DNA from: Collinsella aerofaciens | GTDB taxonomy: Bacteria > Actinomycetota > Coriobacteriia > Coriobacteriales > Coriobacteriaceae | Length of the DNA: 64,000 bases | Direction of reading: 5' to 3' | NCBI RefSeq assembly: GCF_015670795.1 | Contig: NZ_JADPCJ010000001.1 | Coordinates: 62,001 to 126,000, forward strand | Shown here: piece by piece, positions 53,222 to 60,109 of the stretch | Position numbering within the stretch: position 1 is the stretch's first letter | Layout: each line of letters begins with the position of its first letter | Program-made: the position numbers and the translations under genes | The notes under the pieces: generated by a model | What the model was told of the DNA's origin: nothing | What the model saw: only the letters and a program-made list of their open reading frames with translations | Database searches by the model: none

Positions 53222-53865
53222 TACGAGAACCGGCGCATTAACCCGACAACCTTACCCAAAATAACGGGGTTCGTCGCATAGATGGGCTCCATAGTGTCGT
53301 TCTCGGGCTGCAAGCGCACGCGCCCCTGCTCCTTGTAGAACGTTTTGACAGTCGCCGAGCCATCGATCATAGCCACGACGATTTCACCGTTCATCGCGCT
53401 CTTTTGCTCGCGAACGATAATGTAGTCACCGTTGTAGATGCCGACATTGATCATTGAGCTGCCGTGCACTTCAAGGATAAAGGAGCCCTGGTCTGTGGCG
53501 ATTTCGGTCGGGATGGTAAAGGTGTCCTCGATATTTTGTTCGGCCAGAATGGGAATCCCAGCCGCGACGCGACCGACGAGCGGCAGCGAGACCGTTCCGC
53601 GGGGCGCCGTGGGTTCATCGGATTTGGAAATCGAAACAGAGGATCCGTCCTCATCAAAGAGCTCTAGGGCGCGAGGCTTGGTGGCATCGCGCTTGAGCAG
53701 TCCTCGAGCCTCCAGGGCAGAGAGATGAGCATGCACCGTGCTGGGGGAGGAGAGGCCTACGGCCGATGCCATCTCGCGCACACTGGGCGGATAGCCCTTC
53801 TCCTGCTGATATTCCTTGATGAAGTCGTAAATCTGCTGCTGACGCTTGGTAATTTTGCGAGCCAT
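53221..53865 (-). CDS. lexA: SOS repressor LexA
   Basis: A 214-residue LexA with a winged helix N-terminal domain (PPSVREMASAVGLSSPSTVHAHL) and a C-terminal S24 peptidase domain. The Ala-Gly cleavage site is in RVAAGIP (about residues 102-103), with catalytic Ser137 in HGSSM and Lys174 in ATVKTF. The start is ATG 53865 behind GAGAGGA; a longer open frame to 53970 runs through the operators. Three LexA boxes upstream point to autoregulation. Confidence 0.96.
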   Translation of the reverse strand: MARKITKRQQQIYDFIKEYQQEKGYPPSVREMASAVGLSSPSTVHAHLSALEARGLLKRDATKPRALELFDEDGSSVSISKSDEPTAPRGTVSLPLVGRVAAGIPILAEQNIEDTFTIPTEIATDQGSFILEVHGSSMINVGIYNGDYIIVREQKSAMNGEIVVAMIDGSATVKTFYKEQGRVRLQPENDTMEPIYATNPVILGKVVGLMRRFS

Positions 53866-53888
53866 CAGGGGATCCTCTCTGCCAATGT

Positions 53889-53902
53889 CAAACAAATGTT
53901 CG
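53889..53902. promoter_or_regulatory. LexA box 1 (lexA-proximal)
   Basis: CAAACAAATGTTCG matches CGAAC-N4-GTTCG at 9 of the 10 defined positions. It lies over the likely lexA -10 region on the minus strand. Confidence 0.8.
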
Positions 53903-53910
53903 ATTATTGC

Positions 53911-53940
53911 TTGACAGGAACAACTGTTCGAAGATAATAA
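53911..53940 (+). promoter_or_regulatory. Promoter of the YneA-like gene
   Basis: TTGACA (53911-53916) and TAATAA (53935-53940) are separated by 18 bp, with LexA box 2 filling most of the spacer. Confidence 0.75.
53917..53930. promoter_or_regulatory. LexA box 2
   Basis: GGAACAACTGTTCG matches the consensus at 9 of 10 defined positions. It starts exactly 28 bp after box 1. Confidence 0.85.
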
Positions 53941-53944
53941 TAAC

Positions 53945-53958
53945 CGAACATTCGTTCT
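53945..53958. promoter_or_regulatory. LexA box 3
   Basis: CGAACATTCGTTCT matches the consensus at 9 of 10 defined positions. It starts exactly 28 bp after box 2 and covers the expected transcription start of the YneA-like gene. Confidence 0.85.
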
Positions 53959-54025
53959 CGCGCTAGACATTTTTGTCCGCGCGGCTTGATAAAACTGTTC
54001 TCAGCAAAACACGCGAGAGGAGAAC

Positions 54026-54478
54026 ATGATGAAAGCAACGAATATGGTCCAGGGAAACCTCGCCCTTAAGCTCGAGATGCCTGCGGAACCCACTTTTACG
54101 GTTGTTCAGGGTGGCCGCTCCGGCTTTCAGCCTTTGACCGTAAAGTCTGCTCGCAATCAGCAGGCTGCAGTCGCGCCGGCCCGCGTTGCCCTGAAGGTTC
54201 CGACGATTGTCGCTGTTGCCGTTTCGCTTACGCTCTTCTTTGTCCTTGCTACGTCGGTCTTTAGCGCTCGCCACACCGCGTATGCCGAGTCCGTTTCCAA
54301 CGTTACCTACGAGACCATTCGCGTTCAGCCTGGCGATTCTCTTTGGTCTCTTGCCGAGGAATATCCTATCGAAGGCCTTTCCACGCAAGAGACTTCCGAC
54401 ATGATCCGTAACGTCAATCATCTGGAGCATGGTTCGCTCGCCGCCGGTGCGCATCTTAAGGTTCCTGCTCGTTCGTAA
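54026..54478 (+). CDS. YneA-like SOS cell-division inhibitor (LysM protein)
   Basis: A 150-residue protein with an N-terminal cytoplasmic stretch of about 55 residues, one membrane helix (about 58-78, VPTIVAVAVSLTLFFVLATS) and a C-terminal LysM domain (VQPGDSLWSLAEEYPIEGLS). This is the layout of YneA, the Bacillus and Listeria protein that delays division after DNA damage and whose gene also diverges from lexA. The Bacillus protein lacks the long N-terminal tail. GAGAGGAG precedes the ATG. Three LexA boxes lie upstream. The assignment rests on layout and context. Confidence 0.8.
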   Translation: MMKATNMVQGNLALKLEMPAEPTFTVVQGGRSGFQPLTVKSARNQQAAVAPARVALKVPTIVAVAVSLTLFFVLATSVFSARHTAYAESVSNVTYETIRVQPGDSLWSLAEEYPIEGLSTQETSDMIRNVNHLEHGSLAAGAHLKVPARS

Positions 54479-54529
54479 TCATTATCGCGCTGCGCATGGT
54501 ACCCTTGTTATCGTTTAAGAGGAGGTACC

Positions 54530-54973
54530 ATGCGCTGTCCCAAATGCGGCAAGGCACATACCCGCGTCGTTGATTCCCGTATGCAGGAGTCAAATAACAC
54601 CATTAAGCGCCGTCGCGAATGTTGCTCGTGTAACTACCGCTTTACAACGTTCGAGCGATGTGAAGATCCAATCGAGGTTATTAAGTCAGACGGAACCAAG
54701 CAGCGGTTCGATCGCAATAAGCTGCTCGTCGGCTTGATGCGCGCCACCATCAAGCGCGATATCGACACTAAGAAGCTCAATGAGATTATCGATGACATCG
54801 AGGTCGAGCTGCGCTCTCGCACGCTGACGGCCGTTACGTCCCATGAGTTGGGTGACATGGTACTCAAGCGCTTGGCCAAGATCGACAAGGTGGCGTACAT
54901 CCGCTTTGCCTCGGTCTACCGCGATTTCAAAGACGTCGATGAGTTTCTGCAAGAGCTCGACAAGCTAAGGTGA
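54530..54973 (+). CDS. nrdR: Transcriptional repressor NrdR
   Basis: A 147-residue NrdR that represses ribonucleotide reductase operons in response to ATP/dATP. It has an N-terminal zinc ribbon (MRCPKCG, then [13 protein letters not shown]) and an ATP-cone domain (about residues 46-136). GAGGAGG precedes the ATG. It lies between the SOS genes and dut, which links it to dNTP supply, although no NrdR box or nrd gene is in this window. Confidence 0.94.
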   Translation: MRCPKCGKAHTRVVDSRMQESNNTIKRRRECCSCNYRFTTFERCEDPIEVIKSDGTKQRFDRNKLLVGLMRATIKRDIDTKKLNEIIDDIEVELRSRTLTAVTSHELGDMVLKRLAKIDKVAYIRFASVYRDFKDVDEFLQELDKLR

Positions 54974-54977
54974 TTCC

Positions 54978-55421
54978 ATGTCCAACATTACCGTCAACAT
55001 AAAGCGTCTCGACCCCACCGTCGAGCTTCCCAAATACGCCCATCCCACCGATGCCGGCTTGGATTTGCGCTCCAACGAGGACTGCGTCTTGAAGCCCTTC
55101 GAACGTCGTCTGGTCTCTACTGGGCTGGCCATCGCCCTGCCCGATGGCTACGCCGGCTTCGTGCAGCCCCGCAGCGGCTTGGCCATCAAGCAGGGCCTGT
55201 CTATAGTCAACACGCCGGGCCTCATTGACGCCCACTACCGAGGAGAACTCAAGGTTATCCTCATCAACCTGGACCCCTCCAACAACATCCAAATCAACAA
55301 AGGCGACCGCATAGCCCAACTTGTCATCCAAGAAGTCCCCACGGTCAACCTCGTAGAAGTAGAAGAACTAGACAAAACCGACCGAGGCAACGGAGGCTTC
55401 GGCTCCAGCGGCGTCGCTTAG
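54978..55421 (+). CDS. dut: Deoxyuridine triphosphatase
   Basis: A 147-residue trimeric dUTPase that makes dUMP and keeps uracil out of [27 protein letters not shown] and the C-terminal [10 protein letters not shown] motif are all present. It starts 4 nt after nrdR. The second half of the gene uses many A/C-ending codons (such as GTA, GAA, CTA, AAA, ATA) that are rare in the rest of the window, which hints at a hybrid or transferred segment. A palindrome cluster follows. Confidence 0.94.
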   Translation: MSNITVNIKRLDPTVELPKYAHPTDAGLDLRSNEDCVLKPFERRLVSTGLAIALPDGYAGFVQPRSGLAIKQGLSIVNTPGLIDAHYRGELKVILINLDPSNNIQINKGDRIAQLVIQEVPTVNLVEVEELDKTDRGNGGFGSSGVA

Positions 55422-55489
55422 GGGCGCTCGTATCCCTCCCGCCCGTCTCCCACACATATCATTCCATGCTCAAACATTCTCGCTTCGCA
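55422..55489 (+). repeat. Palindromic repeat, family B, truncated copy
   Basis: The left half of a family B element: a diverged direct repeat of 55490-55555, sharing the catatcat-n-ccatgctcaaacattctcgct stretch in pieces. The right half is absent, so it cannot form the full palindrome. Confidence 0.65.
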
Positions 55490-55506
55490 GGGGCGCATGG
55501 ATCCCG

Positions 55507-55604
55507 CTTTCGCCTGAGCCCCATACATATCATCCCGTGCTCAAACATTCTCGCTGCGCTGCGAAACTGCGCGCGGGACGATATGTATGGGGCTCAGGCG
55601 AAAG
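55507..55604 (+). repeat. Palindromic repeat, family B, copy 1
   Basis: Inverted 31-nt arms (55507-55537 and 55574-55604, one mismatch) enclose a 36-nt core (55538-55573). The outer arm sequence (CGCCTGAGCCCCATAC) is not shared with copy 2. Confidence 0.85.
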
Positions 55605-55638
55605 GGCTACATGCTTGAGATAAAACAATCTTTCTAGT

Positions 55639-55681
55639 TAGCCGATGCGATAAAGGGATACCTCCTTTGTCGCATCGGCTA
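55639..55681. terminator. Long hairpin between the family B copies
   Basis: A stem of about 18 bp (TAGCCGATGCGATAAAGG with CCTTTGTCGCATCGGCTA, one G-T pair) has a short loop. There is no immediate T-run, so it may be a weak bidirectional terminator for dut and the convergent glycosyltransferase gene. Confidence 0.55.
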
Positions 55682-55761
55682 TCTGAATTAATATTTTCAG
55701 GTTTTGCCTTTGCAGGTTCTAGTGGTGGGGAATCTGGTATAGCTGCTAGTACGTTAACGCA

Positions 55762-55865
55762 GCTTACCTGCGGGAGGCCCCTATATATCGTCCCACGCGC
55801 AGTTTCGCAGCGCAGCGAGAATGTTTGAGCATGGGATGATATATAGGGGCCTCCCGCAGGTAAGC
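55762..55865 (-). repeat. Palindromic repeat, family B, copy 2 (inverted)
   Basis: Inverted 34-nt arms (55762-55795 and 55832-55865, one mismatch) enclose a 36-nt core (55796-55831) that is the exact reverse complement of the core of copy 1. The outer arms (GCTTACCTGCGGGAGGCCCC) differ from copy 1. Confidence 0.87.
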
Positions 55866-55878
55866 GGACAATCCAATG

Positions 55879-57180
55879 CTAGCGGATATGCGCAGGTTTT
55901 CCGCCCCAGTAGAAGCGGCAGAAGGCTCTTTTGCGCTTTTGGGGCTTGCCTACGAGCTCCATGGTTGCGATGGCGATGTCTTTGGCAGCGTGAGGGCGGC
56001 GTAGTACTTCGCCGTTGATGAGTAGGGCTTTGAGTGATTCGGGATGGTCGTGCAAGTGACGTAGGGTTACGATGAGTTCTCGTGCGGTGGTGACATGCAT
56101 GCTGGCGCCCATGCCGGTGAGCATCGTGGTGTTGGCCTTTTCCTGACCGTATGATTTGCCCAGTAGGATCATCGGCAGATGCGCGCACAGGCACTCAGTG
56201 ACGGTGAGCCCGCCCGATTTGAGGATTGCCAGGTCGCAGCCGTGCATGAGGGCTGCCATGTCGTCCACGTAGTCCAGAACCGTGACGTTCTCGAGCTTCA
56301 TGGCATCGAAGAGCGTCTTCAGCCGGGTGGCATACTCCACGTCTTTGCCGGGCAAAAAGACAAAGTGCATGTCTTCGAAGCCGCGCAGGAAGGGGAGTGT
56401 GTGGTCCATCGCCGCGCGAAAGCGGACGTAAGGCTGAGGCAAACTGGCACCGGCCATTACCAACACGACGGTCTTGTCGGTGGGGAGGTTGAACTTTGCG
56501 AGCTCTTCCTCGCGATCGTAATCCGTGTCGAATCCGGCGCGAATAGGAATGCCGGTAATGCGAATCTTTGATTCGGGTACCTTGCGCGGACGCAGCGTTT
56601 TGGCCATAAATTCGTTGGCAACACAGAACAGATCGGTGTCCTTGTGGGGCCACCAGCCCTCGACTTCGTAGTCGGTCGGTACGCAGATGACCGGATAATC
56701 GATACCCGTAATTACGCGGGCACCCACGGCAACATTGGCTGCTGTGATGTGCGTTGCGACCACGGCTATGGGCCTGCGGCTACGAATATATTCGTTGAAG
56801 GCGGGGAACATAATTCGCGACCATGCCGTGCCGCCACCCCAGAGAAGATGTCCCGTAAGCGTATATCTCCAGGTCAGATCGTAAATGGGGCGCGTGGCTC
56901 CTGTAAAAGAAGCCGCGGTCTTATTGCCGTCGAATTTAATACGTCCAAAATCAAGGATATCGAGCACTTCAATCTCAACGTCCTCGGGGATGCCATTGGT
57001 GCCGCGGATGAGGTCGAATGCCTGCGCAATCGCATTTGCGGCGGCCTTGTGACCCGAGCCGACCGAGGCGTGCACGATGGTCACGAGAGGTTTTTGCTGA
57101 GCCAAGAGCGTGGTTTGCTCCGATTGGGGAGTGGCCGGCATGGGCAGGGGAGCGTCGTCGCTCGTCTGCGTCTGATCCAT
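55879..57180 (-). CDS. MGDG synthase/UgtP-family glycosyltransferase
   Basis: A 433-residue GT28-type glycosyltransferase. It has the MGDG-synthase N-terminal motif HASVGSGHKAAANAI and a C-terminal nucleotide-sugar domain with KSGGLTVTECLCAHLPMIL. Relatives transfer glucose or galactose to diacylglycerol to make glycolipids and lipoteichoic acid anchors, so this is probably a membrane glycolipid synthase; donor and acceptor cannot be fixed. The start is ATG 57180 behind AAGGGGAG. An upstream in-frame ATG at 57219 has no ribosome-binding site. It is divergent from trxB. Confidence 0.85.
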   Translation of the reverse strand: MDQTQTSDDAPLPMPATPQSEQTTLLAQQKPLVTIVHASVGSGHKAAANAIAQAFDLIRGTNGIPEDVEIEVLDILDFGRIKFDGNKTAASFTGATRPIYDLTWRYTLTGHLLWGGGTAWSRIMFPAFNEYIRSRRPIAVVATHITAANVAVGARVITGIDYPVICVPTDYEVEGWWPHKDTDLFCVANEFMAKTLRPRKVPESKIRITGIPIRAGFDTDYDREEELAKFNLPTDKTVVLVMAGASLPQPYVRFRAAMDHTLPFLRGFEDMHFVFLPGKDVEYATRLKTLFDAMKLENVTVLDYVDDMAALMHGCDLAILKSGGLTVTECLCAHLPMILLGKSYGQEKANTTMLTGMGASMHVTTARELIVTLRHLHDHPESLKALLINGEVLRRPHAAKDIAIATMELVGKPQKRKRAFCRFYWGGKPAHIR

Positions 57181-57298
57181 CGATAACTCCCCTTCGACGT
57201 TGTAACACGGATTTATCATTGTAGTGCATGAGTGTCACGTTCACGTAAATTTGGGTATGAGCGCAAAGAACGACAACGTTTCGACGAGAGGACTCTTT

Positions 57299-58237
57299 AT
57301 GACTACCGACCAGAGGATCGATGTTGCGATTATCGGTGGCGGTCCCGCGGGTTATGCTGCCGCCATTTATGCGGCGCGCGCCAACCTGACGACGACTGTC
57401 CTTGAGCAGGGCATGTCGGGCGGACAGATTGCCACGAGCAATGAGATTGAGAATTATCCTGGCATTCCGCTACTGAGCGGTGCCGAACTTGGTGAGCGGT
57501 TCCAACAGCATGCTGAAGGCCTGGGGGCTCAGGTTGAATGGAGTATGGTGACGGGCGTCGATTACGATGCCGATGCGGCTCAATTTACCATCCATCATGA
57601 CATGGGCGACACAGCGGCCAAGAGCGTCATTGCGTGCATGGGCGCCACGCCGCGTCCTGCGGGTTTTGTTGGCGAGGACACGTATCGCGGTCGTGGCGTT
57701 TCGTACTGCGCGACGTGTGACGGCATGTTCTTCCGTGGCAAACAGGTCTTTGTTATTGGAGGTGGCAATTCGGCATGCGAGGAGGCGCTGTTCCTGTCCG
57801 ACATTGCCAGCAGCGTGACCATCGTGCTGCGTCGCGATCAGTTCCGTGCACCCGAGGGCGTTGTGAATAAGGTGCTTGCTAAGGACAATATTTCAGTTAG
57901 GTACCAAACTAGTATTGTTGAGCTTTCTGGCGAAACGATGCCCACGACAATCACGTTCAAGGACAATGCGAGTGGCAAAACGCATACTGAGACCTTTGAA
58001 CCTGGCTCGTTTGGCATTTTTGTCTTTACGGGGACGCAGCCACATACCGAGCTTGTTGAGCATCTGGTCGATCTGGGGCCCGATGGCGGCATCCTTACCG
58101 ATGATTCTATGGCCACCCGCACGCCTGGCCTATTTGCCGCCGGCGATATCCGCTCCAAGCGTTTACGCCAGGTTGTGACCGCCGTTTCTGACGGAGCCAT
58201 AGCGGCAACCAGTGCATACGCTTTCCTACGCGGATAA
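57299..58237 (+). CDS. trxB: Thioredoxin reductase
   Basis: A 312-residue FAD/NADPH disulfide reductase. GGGPAGY near the N terminus binds FAD, the active-site CATC is near residue 136 (YCATCDG), GGGNSACEEA binds NADPH, and the C-terminal AGDIR motif is present. It reduces thioredoxin or a related partner. GAGAGGA precedes the ATG at 57299; the open frame extends to 57224 without support. A terminator follows. Confidence 0.94.
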   Translation: MTTDQRIDVAIIGGGPAGYAAAIYAARANLTTTVLEQGMSGGQIATSNEIENYPGIPLLSGAELGERFQQHAEGLGAQVEWSMVTGVDYDADAAQFTIHHDMGDTAAKSVIACMGATPRPAGFVGEDTYRGRGVSYCATCDGMFFRGKQVFVIGGGNSACEEALFLSDIASSVTIVLRRDQFRAPEGVVNKVLAKDNISVRYQTSIVELSGETMPTTITFKDNASGKTHTETFEPGSFGIFVFTGTQPHTELVEHLVDLGPDGGILTDDSMATRTPGLFAAGDIRSKRLRQVVTAVSDGAIAATSAYAFLRG

Positions 58238-58280
58238 GTACGATAATATATCTTATGTAAGGTTGCTATCTTTAAAACAA

Positions 58281-58321
58281 AGTGGTTGGACGGTGCATCA
58301 ATGTGCTGTCCAACCACTTTT
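58281..58321 (+). terminator. Terminator of trxB
   Basis: AGTGGTTGGAC (58281-58291) pairs with GTCCAACCACT (58308-58318), followed by TTTT. Confidence 0.9.
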
Positions 58322-58342
58322 ACTTGCCGGCTATATGGTATG

Positions 58343-58368
58343 CAAAACTAGATAACCTAGAATACAAT
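58343..58368 (+). promoter_or_regulatory. Promoter and putative operator of the DUF1836 gene
   Basis: A -10 TACAAT lies at 58363-58368. Upstream, CAAAACTAGATA (58343-58354) begins a small palindrome CTAG-ATAAC-CTAG and overlaps the expected -35/spacer region. The same 12-mer is found at 60018-60029 upstream of degV. Confidence 0.5.
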
Positions 58369-58392
58369 ATAGCTAATGAACGGAGGATCCTT

Positions 58393-59004
58393 ATGAACCA
58401 CGCCAAACGCGTTATCCCGATGTCCGATACATCGGTCAGCATTAAGCCTGAGGATATTCAGCCCACTGTGCTGCCCGATGCATTTATTCAGTCCGATATC
58501 GTGCGCAAACTTAATACGTTGAGTCTGCCGCGCTATAACCAGTTGCCCAATGTGACGCTCTACCGCGACCAGGTTATTGAGTATGTTGCGCTGTGGATGG
58601 AGCCGCTGTCCATTTGCGTTGAGCAGCCTGTCATTACGCCATCGATGATCAATAACTACGTGAAGGTCGGCCTGGTGCCTGCTCCGGTCAAAAAGCAATA
58701 TGGCCGCGAGCAGATTGCCCGCCTGATCGCTATCTGCATCTTTAAGCAGGTGCTACCTATTGCTGCGGTGCAGGCACTCTTTAACATTCAGCGTTTGAGC
58801 TACGATGCCCCGACGGCCTTTGATTATGTGGTCGATCAGCTCGAGGCATCGATTCGTTCGGCGTTTTCCGTCGAGCAGACGCCGGTTCCCGATACGGCGC
58901 ATCAGGTAACGCGTGAGTCGCTGCTTGTGCGCAGCGCGGTTTCATCCTTTGTTTTGAAGGCTTACTTGATGAGCTATCTCAAGTTCAACGGGTTTAATAG
59001 CTAG
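58393..59004 (+). CDS. DUF1836 domain protein, probable DNA-binding regulator
   Basis: A 203-residue DUF1836 protein. The central part (ITPSMINNYVKVGLVPAPVK and YGREQIARLIAICIFKQVLP) resembles a MerR-type winged helix, so DNA binding is likely. CGGAGG lies 6 nt before the ATG at 58393. It is convergent with degV, and the two share a bidirectional terminator. In Firmicutes and Coriobacteria DUF1836 genes are often near degV-type genes. Function is not established. Confidence 0.8.
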   Translation: MNHAKRVIPMSDTSVSIKPEDIQPTVLPDAFIQSDIVRKLNTLSLPRYNQLPNVTLYRDQVIEYVALWMEPLSICVEQPVITPSMINNYVKVGLVPAPVKKQYGREQIARLIAICIFKQVLPIAAVQALFNIQRLSYDAPTAFDYVVDQLEASIRSAFSVEQTPVPDTAHQVTRESLLVRSAVSSFVLKAYLMSYLKFNGFNS

Positions 59005-59013
59005 CCGACGTAT

Positions 59014-59065
59014 AAAACGGGCGGGACAAAGAGCCATCTGTCGCTTTGTCCCGCCCGTTTTTTTT
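59014..59065. terminator. Bidirectional terminator between DUF1836 and degV genes
   Basis: A perfect 18-bp stem (59014-59031 with 59044-59061) has A4 on the left and T8 on the right, with a 12-nt loop. It serves the plus-strand gene strongly and the minus-strand degV through the complementary A-run. Confidence 0.95.
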
Positions 59066-59078
59066 GCTTGGTTGGACT

Positions 59079-59945
59079 TTATTTGCCCGAAGCTACGCCC
59101 ATGCCGTAGCCGATGATCAGGCCGTGCATCTCGGCATAATAGGAATCCAGGCCGTTGCAGGGCATGATGATGGTCTTGGAGCCGGGCCAATGTTCGACTA
59201 TGCGATCAGTAAGCGCCTGGGCTCCAGCTTCGTTCTCAACGTGATCGATGATGACCTCACCGCCCGTAAAGCCCTCGGCTTCCATAGTGTCGATGATCTT
59301 GTTGAGCATCTTCTTTTCGCCACGCGTGTGCCCGACGAGTTCGATTTTACCGGCCTCACTCGCCGTGCCCAAAATGCGGATATTGAGCTTGTTGGCAATG
59401 ACGCCGGCTGCCTTAGGGATACGTCCGGCTTTGGCGAGGTTTTCGTAATTGCACAAACTGAAGAGGATTTTGCTGTTCTGTTCAAGGCTATCGAAGTATG
59501 CGCAAGCATCCTCGAATGAGACATTCGGATTGCTTGCAAGATAGCGGTCGAACAACAGGAAAATGAGGTCCATTTTGCCGCCAGCTGCGCGTGAATTGAC
59601 TAGATGAATCTGTCGGTCGGGCTCCTCGGCAAGAACCATATCGCGAGCCGTGGCTGCTGCGTTGTAGCTTCCCGACACGCCCTCAGAGATCGGCATGCAG
59701 ATGGTCTTGTCTGCCAATTTGAAGAGCTCGGCCCACTCCCCTACGCTGGGACAAGCGCTCGAAGAAGCGTTCGTCTCCGCCTGAACAGCGCAGTTGAGCT
59801 CATGAACATCGAGAGAAAGGTCATCGACGAATTCACGCTCCCCCACTCGAATTTTGAGGGGCGCAAATGCAAAGGTGGTATGGGGTGCGGTCGGTTGCCA
59901 ATCGCGGAGGTTACAGCTTGAATCGGAGATAAGTGCCCAGCTCAT
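59079..59945 (-). CDS. DegV family fatty-acid-binding protein
   Basis: A 288-residue DegV protein with the family's N-terminal ISDSSCNL motif and the ISEGVSGSYNAAATA segment that contacts the lipid carboxylate. In Gram-positive bacteria related FakB proteins bind fatty acids for phosphorylation by FakA; no FakA gene is in this window. The start is supported by GAAAGGA. A perfect TATAAT -10 lies upstream on the minus strand, and a 12-mer shared with the DUF1836 promoter lies farther up. Confidence 0.9.
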   Translation of the reverse strand: MSWALISDSSCNLRDWQPTAPHTTFAFAPLKIRVGEREFVDDLSLDVHELNCAVQAETNASSSACPSVGEWAELFKLADKTICMPISEGVSGSYNAAATARDMVLAEEPDRQIHLVNSRAAGGKMDLIFLLFDRYLASNPNVSFEDACAYFDSLEQNSKILFSLCNYENLAKAGRIPKAAGVIANKLNIRILGTASEAGKIELVGHTRGEKKMLNKIIDTMEAEGFTGGEVIIDHVENEAGAQALTDRIVEHWPGSKTIIMPCNGLDSYYAEMHGLIIGYGMGVASGK

Positions 59946-59974
59946 AGAGGGTCCTTTCTAATTGTTCTCTAACA

Positions 59975-59980
59975 ATTATA
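59975..59980 (-). promoter_or_regulatory. -10 element of degV
   Basis: TATAAT on the minus strand, about 30 nt before the degV ATG. The -35 is not clear, which would suit activator control. Confidence 0.6.
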
Positions 59981-60000
59981 GCCATCTTGCAGACCGATTG

Positions 60001-60035
60001 GGCCGCTATCTAGTATTCAAAACTAGATAGCGGCC
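60001..60035. other. Perfect inverted repeat upstream of degV
   Basis: GGCCGCTATCTAGT (60001-60014) and ACTAGATAGCGGCC (60022-60035) form a perfect 14-bp stem with a 7-nt loop. It has no T-tail on either strand. Its right arm contains the 12-mer shared with the DUF1836 promoter, so it may be an operator rather than a terminator. Confidence 0.6.
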
Positions 60036-60047
60036 TGCACGGAAGGC

Positions 60048-60087
60048 AAAAGAATGGACCCCATGACTCAAAGCCACGAGGTCCATA
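60048..60087 (-). terminator. Terminator of the NlpC/P60 gene
   Basis: On the minus strand ATGGACC pairs with GGTCCAT around an 19-nt loop with inner CGTGG/TCATGG pairing, followed by TCTTTT. Confidence 0.6.
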
Positions 60088-60109
60088 TCCGTTTGCTTTA
60101 TCTGAATAC

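Larger units (their letters stand above)
55422..55878. other. Palindrome-rich intergenic region between dut and the glycosyltransferase gene
   Basis: This 457-bp gap lies between convergent genes. It holds a truncated family B repeat (55422-55489), two complete inverted copies (55507-55604 and 55762-55865) and a long hairpin (55639-55681). The segment 55682-55761 shows nothing recognisable. No coding sequence is evident. Confidence 0.75.
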
